Under the pieces are notes generated by a model. That model made no database searches. It saw only the letters and a program-made list of their open reading frames with translations, and was not told where the DNA came from. Positions 11,413-22,584 of a DNA stretch of 64,000 nucleotides are shown one piece after another. Position 1 is the first letter of the stretch; each line of letters starts with the position of its first letter. A program made the translations under genes and the position numbers. Source of the stretch: Skeletonema tropicum. Lineage: Eukaryota; Bacillariophyta; Thalassiosirophyceae; Thalassiosirales; Thalassiosiraceae. The stretch is taken from assembly GCA_037178625.1 (NCBI GenBank), contig CM074134.1, positions 2,790,001-2,854,000 of the forward strand. Reading direction: 5' to 3'.

Positions 11413-13911
11413 CGGCCCCGCCAGAACGGATACAAATGATCTGCAATTTCACACAATGTCTTCCATTCAAAACACTTCTTAGCATGCGTGACATTCATCT
11501 TGGACCATCTATTCAATACAATTGTATCTTTGCTAAGAGTAGTCTGCGGAGCTGTTTGGCGCAGCAGTCTTTCGGCATCTCTTGCATAGCATCCCTCCAA
11601 AACAGCTTTCCCGATACGACTACCGTCATCAGATAGAAATTCTCGTGCACCATCCGGCACCCAACTTTTGAACAAGGCATTTCTCAATGCTTTCAGATCG
11701 TGTGTGGCGCAATGAATGAGATAGATATACCTACTGCTATCGTAGGGATTTACTGTTCTCACTGATTCTTCTCCAACCCATGCACTTGTTGGGAAGAGAA
11801 GCCCACTTTCTCTCAAAAGTGAAATTAGTCTGGCATTGTTTCCTCCCGCATCACAAACTAAGCTTAGTACTCGTGAGCCTATTGTCTCGCAATTCATCAC
11901 AACTCTGGTAAACTGTTCTAATAAAGCATCACCTGAGAGAGTTCCGTTGTTGTAGAAGAACTCGCAGTTGTACGTGCGTCCAGTAACAGAGCGGTATCTC
12001 CACTGGTTGACATACGTTGCTGGCTCGTTGAAGTCATCAGTATCTTCAAGGTCATCAGAATTCTCATCATCTAGTAAGCTCTTGATGATTTTCTTTGTGC
12101 TGATGAAGTCATCTGTTACTCCAATGATGGCATCGGAGCTTACATTAATGATCACATCTTTCCTCAACTTCATTTCATCCACAACAAGCTGTCCTACCTC
12201 TTCTTTTGACCCACCTCTCATCTTCATTTGATCCTCATACATTGTGATACAGCATCCATCTTTGATTTGTTGTGACTGCTTCATTTTCGCAAGATAATGT
12301 GCAGAAGGATATACCAGAGTGGAATCCTCCCTGAATTTTTCATATTTACCCCGTCCAGCACGAAGGTACAGGCTCATTGCAACTCCAATTAGTTTCGAAG
12401 AATATGTGCATTGCTTGCTTTGCTTGTTCCACATTCGACATTGATTCTTTATTTCGTCCGTAAGAGTCTCTACCAATGATTCAACTTTGCTATGAGACAA
12501 AGGGGCATTCCCACCAATTGAGTCGTGTTCTTCTTCAATAATCTTATAAAGAGTCCTAGCCAGTTCATTCCTGACTTCTTTGGGATTATCGTTGGCATAT
12601 TGTAATGACTTTTTTGTTGTTTCAACCATCTCATCAGACATCTCTTCTACTTTCAACTCCTCAAATTTGGCCAACTTGTCTAGCAAACGCTTGTGCAGTT
12701 GATCTTTACGATTCCTCTCCTGATTGAGTTTTTTCGTCCGAGTAGTCACTTCATGAGGTAATAAAGACGTCATCGGCACTTTACTATCAGGAGCCACTCT
12801 CATCTCAGCATTTTCTACCCGCCGCTGCTTAATGATCTTTTCCATAGACCGTGTATTTCTACATTTGGTACATAACATGCTTTGATCTTTCCGCACTTGA
12901 CAAACCTTGTTGCACCCGCACTCACATACGGTAAATATGAGGTTTACTTGAACCTTTGCCGCTGATGTCCTGCTTCTCGTACCTTTGAATTTGATACTAT
13001 CTAATCCAGCTACTTTCATCAAGCCTCCAATTTTGGTCAAGTCTGTATCTGTTGCCACATCCTTTTGCTCCAGCTGTTTGTATCTTTTTTCCAACACGTT
13101 CCTGAGCCTGTCCTCTGATGGAATCAGATCTTGTACGGTCGCATCCTGCTCGTTCTCTTGCTGCTGTGGTTCGGTTGTTTGTTTTTCGAGATCTCGTACG
13201 GTCGCATCTTGCTCGTTCTCTTGCTGTTGTGGTTTGGTAGTTTGTTTGTTGAGATCTTTTATGGTCACACCTTCATCTTGCTCGTTCTTTTGCTGTTGCT
13301 GTTGCGGTTTGGTAGCTTGTTTGTTGAGATCTTGTATGGTCGCATCTTGCTCGTTCTCTTGCTGTTGCGGTTTGGTAGTTTGTTTGTTGAGATCTTGTAC
13401 GGTCGCATCCTGCTCGTTCTCTTGCTGCTGTGGTTTGGTACTTTGTGTCTTCTTCTTAGCAGGTGTAACACGGCGAAGTGGTGCCTTATTTTGTAACTCG
13501 TTAGAGCGCTTCATTACTCCCTTCTCAAAAGCGGCAGTGATATTGGCAGGAGTTGCTTTCAACGTTGTATAAACTTCGAAATGTTGACGGAAGGTGGTGG
13601 TGTCTTTATCATCGGCGGCGGCATCAGTTTGGATAGTGTTGTTGCTAAAGTAATGACACATTCTTGTTCTTGACCAAATCAGTAACGTTACCATAGTGTG
13701 CTTTGGTGCCCTCTGGTGATATGTAGACAAATCGGTGCTGGTTGTAGGGATTAGGAGCACCCACTTTCACACCAGTTTCAAAGTGCATATTTCCTGGGGG
13801 TGATTCGTTTCTGTAAACTCTCATCACTCTTGCATTGATGTTATAACGTTCCATGACATCTTCCTCTGTCCTCCAGACCCCCATCGGACATGGCTCGGGT
13901 GTGACCGCCAT
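11343..13911 (-). pseudogene. P-element/THAP9-like DDE transposase, degraded
   Basis: The main frame runs 13760-11343. A start-containing frame (13911-13645, beginning MAVTPEPCPMGVW) precedes it in a different phase and switches near 13650-13670. No credible intron fits there, so a frameshift is likely. In order there are Gln/Glu/Asp repeats of about 21-23 residues (x5, about 13130-13440), a C4-type zinc knuckle (CECGCNKVC then CTKC), and a transposase core. In the core, VVDEMKL and LSLVCDAGGNN fit the first two catalytic Asp positions of P-type transposases, and IYLIHCATHDLKALRN fits their conserved HLxKxxRN block. The C-terminus ends abruptly inside an inverted-repeat arm, and no third catalytic acid is obvious. 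The superfamily call comes from motif order by eye; hAT-related origin is a less likely alternative. Confidence 0.6.
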
Positions 13912-14038
13912 ATTGACGCACAGACAGGATTGACGTCGGCGAATTACGTGTGCAGTGTTTGATGCTGGCTCGATGTGTAAGAGCCGTTGGCATTGTCATA
14001 AATGTTTGTACAAAAGAGAGTGCGGCAAGCCTTCCGAC

Positions 14039-14423
14039 CAGGGTTGTATACCTACTCCGAAAATACGTAGGTACCTACGTATTGGGTAATATCCATCCGT
14101 ATTTTCGACTGGGTACGTATTAGTTGGTTACGTACCCATTACCTAGGTGACCCAGTTAGGTACGAGTAAGGTCCTTGAGTGGGTACTTTTTTGAAGAATT
14201 TTGGCCATTTCAGGGGTGAATTTCGCTATTTTACGGGTATTATGAGCTCTTTTGTACCTGATTAGGAGTACCCAGAAGGTAGTTACCCTTAGGTAAGTAC
14301 GTATCAGGTAAGTACCCATACAGAAATCGAGCAGGCACGTACGAAATAGTTACACCCAATACCCAAAAAATACCTAATACCCAGGTATTTTTTCGGTAGG
14401 TACGGAGTGGGTATACAACCCTG
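14039..14423. mobile_element. 385-bp hAT-type MITE
   Basis: The ends are terminal inverted repeats reading inward CAGGGTTGTATACC then T or C then ACTCCG. The element is flanked by an exact 8-bp direct repeat CTTCCGAC (14031-14038 and 14424-14431). CAGGG ends and an 8-bp target duplication are typical of the hAT superfamily. The interior is a patchwork of GTACCTA/TACGTA-type runs with no coding capacity, so it is non-autonomous. Confidence 0.92.
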
Positions 14424-14431
14424 CTTCCGAC

Positions 14432-16508
14432 ATGCGACCGATTTTGAATTTTGAATTTTGCTACTAGCTAACTGTACGTACTTCGAATCTACTGTACCTC
14501 TCGTATTGTACGCAGCAGCTCAAGCTTCGTAAAGACACAACTTATGTAAGCAATCGAAGATGTCGATGTCTTGTCGTTCGCTCATTCTTTGTCTCGTTTG
14601 TGGTAGGAACGATATTGTATATTCAATTCCATAAGTATCACAATTCGCTTTGAGTGTTGCTTCTCTCCTTATACCTGCAAGCGATACACCGTTGTCCATG
14701 TCATAAGCATTATATATCTTTAATCCCTCTATTCACAACATGCTATTGCTTCTCTATTCCATCTTCTCATTTCTCATTTCTCATCTATTCTTTTCGGACT
14801 GATGTCGCGCCAAATTTCAGGTGGTTTGATTTTGGGTTGGCCTTCCCACCAAATTGTCAGAGGTTTGATTTTTGTCCACGACGGACGGACGGACGGACAG
14901 GAATTTCAAGCGAAATGACCGGTAAGCTCTGCTTCGCTCGACTAACCCATTTAAACAAGCTCAAGCTTTGAACGAAGCTTGGACATAGAAGAAGAACAAA
15001 CGGGATGATATGAGTGGTCTGTCTGCGATACCCTAACCCTAACTTGTGCCCTGTGCCTGCTTGGGTTTGGAGCTGGTGTGATAGTAGTAATTTTGGTAGG
15101 TTGAAGTTGTTGTGCGTAGAAGAATCAATTATGCATTGTGAATCTGCAATTGCTGCATCCGGAGGACACCCTGCTCCTCCGTCCAAGATGTTTGTCTTTT
15201 TGGTTGAGGAAATGCGATTTCTTGACGACATCGTAAATAGCGGATTAGAGATCTCTATTTTGGCACTGCGGGCGTGCATGTGTTACAGACACAGTAGAGA
15301 ATAAAAGAAGTGATACAAAGTGTAAGATATCCTTAAATCTCCTTAAGCTGCGTGGCAAGTTGCCATTCTTCAAGAGGCGGAAATGCCTGACTGTTGCATC
15401 AATCTGCTTGCCACTGCCATCAGAATTGCATATGAATATGAAGGAAACCCCTGCAGCCATCTTCTCCACCCAGAATTTGTTGAAGGCATCCGTGTTTCTT
15501 CTGCTACGATGCATCAGGATCCAGATACGTGGAAGAAGGATAGAGGCGTGCCTCCAGTCTCTGAGGCAAGGACGCGTAAGCTTGCAAACTGACACTGGTA
15601 TGCACTGAAGAAGATGCCCCAAACGTTCCTCCATTCGCGCCATTCTTTGCGCAAGCAGTTCAGTCGTTTTACACTCATCAAGATCAAGCGCATGTGATCC
15701 GATAGGTCACAGAAGAAGAAGAAGTCCATGCATTACTGTAGATGTAGATATGGTAGTTGTAGAGCTATCAGAGACAGTATATGATATTTCGAGAAGAAAA
15801 GTGGCTTTGTGCTTGTTTTCTTGCTTTTCCATTGATACTGTTCGAGTTAATCGCCGACCTTGATAATTTAAGCTCATCTCTACATCGCAGCATTTTGATA
15901 CAGGTACAGGGATTTTGTCTGCCAAGACGTCCTCTTGATCATTGCCATCAGGTACTACTGATCCTTTACTGCTAACTGCGTAGTCCGGCAGAGGTGAATG
16001 CATCCTTAAGAGCCTTGGAGTTTGACTTGTTGAGTTTGTTGCTCTCTCTGCTCTTCTTGTTCTCGTTGTAATTTCGTGTTTGTGCTTCTCTGTCTCTTAT
16101 ATCAGGCTTGGATGCACTTTTGAGGACCTCAACTTGACACAAACCTATCCAAACACATCATTAACTGATTAACTACATCGGACAACTCAAATTTGATAAA
16201 AGAACAAGCTGCTTCGTTGGTTTGAAATTGCTGGGACTTTGACTTTGGCTTTGGCACGTTGCACATTGTGGAGCAGGCAGATCTACTGCTACTGGAAGCA
16301 AAATGGGATGACTCTGTGCATTTGAGCCTTCCGCAATCATGAGCGAGGCGTTGTCATAGTGTGTTTCCGTATGGGAGAAATGGGAGAAATGGGAGAAATG
16401 GAAGTGGAAGGGCATGGCTCCTTGTGATGAAGATTCAAACTTTGTGGAGGTAGGACGGCATGCAGGCACAGCATATAGTCCGTCAAGACCCATTTCGGGG
16501 GGGCTAGC
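14432..16508. other. gene-free or unresolved interval
   Basis: Several small overlapping ORFs exist on both strands (for example 15245-15643 minus and 15014-15304 plus), but none has a recognisable domain, a consistent splice path or clear coding bias. A GACG microsatellite lies near 14880-14896. Confidence 0.4.
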
Positions 16509-16530
16509 GGACCAGCAGCCAAGCTGGTCC
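16509..16530. repeat. dispersed stem-loop motif, copy 2
   Basis: GGACCAGC and GCTGGTCC form an 8-bp stem with loop AGCCAA, followed by GGTCTA, matching the copy at 1100-1121. Confidence 0.6.
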
Positions 16531-16724
16531 GGTCTATTATTTGTCTAAAATACCTCGTTCATCCAGCCAACTACGAGGAGGACATCATAATGGTCGCAAG
16601 CAGTTTACAGTAGCACAGAAATAACCTCAAGACCTACAAGAACAAGAATAATACTTTCTCAGTGCAAAATGCAAGTCACCTCCAACACACTATAATATAT
16701 CAACTAATATGATGATGAAGCAAA

Positions 16725-16725
<1 letters not shown>

Positions 16726-16759
<34 letters not shown>
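16726..16759. repeat. AAT-type trinucleotide microsatellite
   Basis: Roughly eleven uninterrupted AAT repeats in the 3' flank of the broken cingulin-like gene. Confidence 0.85.
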
Positions 16760-16760
<1 letters not shown>

Positions 16761-17049
16761 TTAGAAAATTACTCAACTATCCTAACTAATATGATGAAGC
16801 AGTAGCAGTAAGGGTGGAGGTAGACGAGACTCATGTACCATACTTCTTATTTAGAGAGCAAAAACACGTCGACGTGAAAGAAGATAAAACTACAGATCCT
16901 ACTTAATTTAATTATGCACAATGTCCTAATTAGATAAATCGACCTTCGCACTGAAACCTAAAGGAGTGTCACAGATCATCTCGGACGAATGAAAAGAGAA
17001 CAGATAATTTAGCCAATATCAATATTGGCTAGCCTGACCATATATACAC

Positions 17050-19057
17050 TCAGCGGCCGGTCCAGGTCCAGCCGTCGCTGCCGTCAGACAACGAGTCTGC
17101 AGATCCACTAGATCTAGATCCAGCCCAACCTGAACCAGACCAACCTGAACCAGCCCAACTGTCGCCGCCGTCAGACCACGAGTCTCCAGATCCACTAGAT
17201 CCCTTGCCTGACTTTCCTGATCCTAATCCAGAACCAGCCCAACTGTCGCCGCCGTCAGACCACGAGTCTCCAGATCCACTAGATCCCTTGCCTGACTTTC
17301 CTGACCCTGAACCTGAACCATTCCATGCACTGTGCGAAGAGTCGACCGATGAGTCCCCAGATGCAGATCCAGACCCTTTGCCAGACTTTCCTGATCCTGA
17401 TCCAGAACCAGCCCAACTGTCGCCGCCGTCAGACCACGAGTCTCCAGATCCACTAGATCCCTTGCCTGACTTTCCTGATCCTGAACCATTCCATGCACTG
17501 TGCGAAGAGTCGACCGATGAGTCCCCAGATGCAGATCCAGATTCAGACCCTTTGCCAGACTTTCCTGATCCTGATCCAGAACCAGCCCAGCTGTTGCCGC
17601 CGTCAGACCACGAGTCTCCAGATCCACTAGATCCCTTGCCCTTGCCTGACTTTCCTGATCCTGAACCTGAACCATTCCATGCACTGTGCGAAGAGTCGAC
17701 CGATGAGTCCCCAGATGCAGATCCAGATCCAGACCCTTTGCCTGACTTTCCTGATCCTGATCCAGAACCAGCCCAGCTGTCGCCGCCGTCAGACCACGAG
17801 TCTCCAGATCCACTAGATCCCTTGCCTGACTTTCCTGATCCTGAACCATTCCATGCACTGTGCGAAGAGTTGACCCATGAGTCCCCAGATGCAGATCCAG
17901 ACCCTTTGCCTGACTTTCCTGAACCTGAACCACTCCATCCACCGGTCGACCATTCACCTGAGTGGGTAGACCAATCACCAGTCACCAGATCCACTAGATC
18001 CCTTGCCTGACTTTCCTGATCCTGAACCATTCCATGCACTTTGCGAAGAGTTGACCCATGAGTCCCCAGATGCAGATCCAGACCCTTTGCCTGACTTTCC
18101 TGAACCTGAACCACTCCATCCACCGGTCGACCATTCACCTGAGTGGGTAGACCAATCACCAGATCCACTAGATCCCTTGCCTGACTTTCCAGAGGAGTGG
18201 GTAGACCAATCACCAGATCCACTAGATCCCTTGCCTGACTTTCCAGAGGAAGAACCACTCCAGCTAGAGCTGCTGCTGCTGCTGCTCCAGCTAGAGCTGT
18301 TGCTGCTACTGCTGCTACTGCTGCTACTGCTGCTACTGCTGCTGCTGCTGCTACTGCTGCTACTGCTGCTACTGCTGCTACTGCTGCTACTGCTGCTGCT
18401 GCTGCTGCTCCATCCTCCCTTGCTACTCCCCTTGGATCCCTTGGAGGACTTGGATCCCTTACCACTCTTGCCAGAAGACAAAGACCATGAAGAAGAACTG
18501 GAGGAGCTCCAACTAGAACTAGATGAGCCGCTCTTTCCGGACTTTCCAGAGGACCATGATGAACTGGACAATGAACTCCATCCATTAGTTGACCAGCCTT
18601 CAGAATCACTGGAGCCGCTGCAGCTCTTACCGGATTTTCCAGACCCTTTGCCTGACTTTCCTGAATTTCCTGAACCTGAACCACTCCATCCACCGGTCGA
18701 CCATTCACCTGAGTGGGTAGACCAATCACCAGATCCACTAGATCCCTTGCCTGACTTTCCAGAGGAAGAACCACTCCAGCTAGAGCTGCTGCTGCTGCTG
18801 CTGCTCCAGCTAGAGCTGCTGCTGCTGCTGCTACTGCTGCTACTGCTGCTACTGCTGCTGCTGCTGCTCCATCCTCCCTTGCCCTTGCTACTCTTGGACT
18901 TGGATCCCTTGGATCCCTTGGAGGACTTGGATCCCTTACCACTCTTGCCAGCAGACGAAGACCATGAAGAACTGGAGGAGCTCCAACTAGAGCTAGAAGA
19001 TCCACCACTCTTACCGGACTTTCCAGAACTAGAAGAACCACCGCTCTTCCCACTCTT
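17050..19057 (-). pseudogene. cingulin-like silica-matrix gene, 3' part (separated by retrotransposon)
   Basis: This continues the coding frame of 25668-25133. After deleting the LTR element and one copy of its CTCTT target duplication, the Ser/Gly/Lys frame runs on without a break. The region is dominated by poly-Ser with Trp, GKSGK motifs, and a C-terminal block of repeats of type SGSGDSWSDGGDSWAGSGSGSG. KxxK-type lysine spacing and Trp-rich repeats are features of W-type cingulins and silaffins, which template silica in the diatom girdle band. The frame is broken again near 17980-17990, where an extra 7 bp (minus strand TGGTGAC, a direct duplication) brings in a TGA; the homologous copy near 18160 lacks it. 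Ignoring those 7 bp, the two parts give 844 codons ending at the TGA-type stop at 17050. ORFs in other frames of this repeat are shadows. Confidence 0.8.
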
Positions 19058-19324
19058 TGTCACAGGATATGACTCTCTTCTGGTATCCCAATACCGTTAT
19101 GACAGTCATTCTTCCTGTTCACACGTGTCAAGTAGCAACCACGGTGAGAACCCGTGATTGATCCTCTCACACAAGATGACGTCGCACGTTGGTGCTCCTT
19201 CATCACCTTTGGGAACAGCCCACTTCTTTAGCTCTTAAGCTTAGTCACCATGATATCCAGTGTTCCTAGTGGTCTCTTCTGGCTCTAGTTGCACAATCAA
19301 TACCGGTCCTATTTGCTTGTGAAA
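19058..19324 (+). repeat. 5' LTR
   Basis: Starts TGTCACAGG and ends CTTGTGAAA, about 267 bp. It differs from the right LTR by a short insertion near 19231 and point changes, including loss of the terminal C in TGTGACA. This divergence shows the insertion is not brand new. Confidence 0.88.
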
Positions 19325-22023
19325 TTATTTATAAATATTTCCATCCAGTTTACTGGGTGCAAAGCAAAAGAATCCTTCATCGGTCGGGAAAGATCGACCT
19401 TTGAGAAGAAAAAAATTAATATTATTCAGCGCATATCCACATTGGTGGGTTTGTGAACCGTGAGCTAGTACAACAAAATCGATTGGCTTCTAGAAGATCC
19501 ATTTCGTCAACACATGGATGTGCGATGAACGCTCGGCGTTTTGTGCTACCATGGAGATGTGACGGCGTGCGATAGAAGTGTGTTTCGACGTTGACAGAAG
19601 TGCATCGGAGGTGAGAAAAGAATTTCGATTCTCCTCATGTAGAGGAAGTGCCCATGGCGAGAATGCACCGTGGCACAGCTCATCACAATAAGGAATTTCA
19701 TTCCAATAAAAAGACTACGGTCATCTAAATCCAAAGGACATCAGCTGTTGAGCGATGGACTACGATTAGAATTACGTGTGGGGGGAGAAGTGTTCTCTCA
19801 TCCAACCCTCACATATCGAGAGTCATCTGCTGTTAGGCGAGATGATACCCTCACAACAACAGAGTTTGCGGATATAGTTAGCAGACTTAGAAGTATTTAT
19901 TCCTTATAAGACGCTGGTCGCAATTGGAAAAATACGCACTCTCTTGTCTACCTCTGAGAAGGTGTGGAGAGTTTTGATCTTTACAGCATGATAGTGCATG
20001 TAGCTGGAGCTATTGAGAGCATGTTTGTCGACGCATTCTGTACAGATTGTGATTGTCGCAGCCGCTTAGCCTTGATGGATTGTTGGTTATTACACAGTGT
20101 TGCCGAGGTAGTCTACGCCTTGCTCAAGCGAGTACCTCAGGATGACGAGACGATTATACCCCACTGGGCGAAGTCGAACGTGCAATTGAACCACCTACCC
20201 TAATTAATAAAAATTATATTGCTGTGAAAGCAAATCGTGTTTATTTGTCCCTTTATTTGTCCCTGTTGATTCAACATGTGCAGCGACGTCCTGGTTAAAG
20301 AAAGATCAAGTCTATTCAGTTGCGCACAGCGTGCTGTTCAAAGAAAGGTCATGTCTATTCAGTTACGCACAGCGTACTGTTCAAGTCATTTCTATCCAGC
20401 GACGAACTATTTAGCGTAAATTCATCCTTATTCACTGGTGCATCTAGGATGACCAGCCTCTTGCTTGCATTGTGGGAGGAGGAGGAATGAGAGAAACAAT
20501 TCAAGAGCAATCTGAACTGGAATTACCAAACCAAAATGGTCTGTGCCGCTGTGGCAGCCATGGATTGTCCATGTTCTCTAAATGTGGTTGGCCAACGTGG
20601 CAATCATGCCTAACATATTTCAGAAGACAAGGTCATGGGGGAGTAACGATTGTCTACTCTGCTTCTCCTAGATATCGGATTATATCCTTTGGTGTGCCGT
20701 TTCTTCCACCAAAGAGATCTTCCAAAATACTAATGAGCAATTCAGATGTTAGTCTGAAGGGAAGGGGACTTCCTTGGTACTTTGTGTCCATGGCAAGTGT
20801 CCCGAGTCCCGAATCTCGTACCTTGATTCTCTGTCTTGTTTACACGCGACAGTCGAAAGGAATCTCTTGCGCAAGCTCAAATTCAAACATTATCCGGAGT
20901 GGTGGGTCTCGTAGGAGAGACTACTCTATCAATACTAATACGGTGGTCATGCCTAGAAAAGGAAGACTACTTTCACAACGCAATCTCGCATCGGCGAATA
21001 TGATTGTGGTTGGAACCATGCTGCTGCAGATTACCTACGGTGTTCAAAAGGAACCTGCACACACCTCGATGCATCCGACTTAACTATCCTTGCTGGATGT
21101 ACTTCTCACGTGAAGGAGAGGACGTTCAAGGATTGCTCGAGCAAGTGGAAAAGCACATGCGGAAATCAAGGCAGGGTCGCAAACAGGCGCATACCAGCAC
21201 AACGAGATGATAACTACAAGACATCGTCCTTCTAAACCGCTGTTGTTGAAGACAACTAGTGGAGGACTTGCGAGAAAGCTGGCTGCTTGCTCAATGCTCG
21301 TCCTACAGTCCGAGAGTGGCTGAGATCCGTAGCCGACTGCTCACCGTGTTTCGGGAGGTTCACCTTCTTCCAATGCACTTGAGACATTCATCGGCTGATG
21401 GTAAATTTCGTTCATAGTTCGGTGACCTGATTATTGGATACTCAGATGGGACAGAGCTCGCCAAGCCTGCGTCATGGAGGGTTCAGTACAGAGCAGGCCA
21501 TCGAGGGAGCTACACTTGCACCCGGACATCTTCTACTGAAATGTTGTAATACATGATGAGAAAGTGTTTAACTCTATCGGAACGACCTGTTGTTTGGTGT
21601 ACACAACGCAGGTAATAATGATCAAATAAGAGAGAAGCGTGCTCAAGGCAGTTCTCGAGGCTTCCAAGTAAATGCTGCAAAAGACACTTACCATGCCCAG
21701 GAAGTGACTAACACTTGGATACACCATCTGGAAATTGTTCTTTCGACGATGGTGGTTGCCATCTTAGTTCTTGTGTGTTGTACCAAGACTACCAATAGAT
21801 CTGCTCCGCTGCTTTTAGTGGCAAATGTGGGGCCTCCTCGAAATTCGGTCAATATGGTACGGGGAGGAGGGATGCTGACCAAACAAGGAAGCGTTCCCAT
21901 GATCAATCGCCAGCGACTAGATGCATGTCTAAGGCGTTTCCAAATTCAGAGTTGATCGGCATTTTGGCTGAGCTTACTTCATTCAAGCGCAAGGCTTGGG
22001 GGAGTATCGATTCTTGAAGACAC

Positions 22024-22584
22024 TCATCGACTGGCATCTGTCGTGGTGCACAACAGGAGATTCACGAAGTTGCTTGGTTTGACTGGTAGGTTGAATTCCT
22101 TCTGGTGTTTGTACTGGATGCGAAGGATGTGCTGATCGAAGGCATCACCGGGGTTAGGATGTTTTGTCCACATGATGAAATAGGCACCAAGAGCATCCAC
22201 GAAGTCCTGATCGGTCGCTTGATTATTGTTATCCCAGTAGTCATGTCCCTCATCCATCAGCTTCCTCCACGTGTTCTTTGCAGGTCCATCGAGAAGCTTC
22301 CCGTAGTTGGCGAAGCGAGTGGCTGGGGCCCATTGACATTCATCCGCCATGTTGACGTAGGATTCGGCTTGGCCCAAGTAATGTTCAAGTTCCGTACTAG
22401 GTGCGTTATCCCTGAACACAATGAAGTCTTCCTCAATCTTGCTTCCATCTGGGCGAAGTCCATAGATCCTTTTACTTCCGAAACGAGGCATCTCCCTGAG
22501 CGCTGCTGCACTTTTGGAGGTGAGTTCGTTCCGAGCGTACCTGGTGTGAAACAACCATGCGTTCTTTGATTTGTAGGTATTCAT
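22024..22584 (-). pseudogene. retrotransposon gag-like ORF, antisense to its host LTR element
   Basis: 186 aa starting MNTYKSKNAW. Segments such as ELEHYLGQAESYVNMADECQW and LLDGPAKNTWRKLMDEG have the helical, Trp-containing look of an LTR-retrotransposon capsid, but no zinc knuckle is present and the frame stops after FVNLLLCTTTDASR. Its orientation is opposite to the surrounding LTR pair, implying a nested insertion. The capsid assignment is by overall character, not a diagnostic motif. Confidence 0.45.

Noticed and set aside
15030..15060. Telomere-like CCCTAACCCTAA
   Set aside because: Only about two repeats, internal to the window; similar short runs occur at about 9007 and 50960.
17204..19157. 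Long plus-strand ORFs encoding PDFPDPEP and poly-Leu repeats
   Set aside because: They are antisense shadows of the Ser/Gly/Lys-rich cingulin-like repeats on the minus strand; no signal peptide or independent start context.
20472..21083. 203-aa plus ORF inside the LTR element as a polymerase domain
   Set aside because: No RT, integrase or protease motif readable in any frame; treated as degenerate interior.
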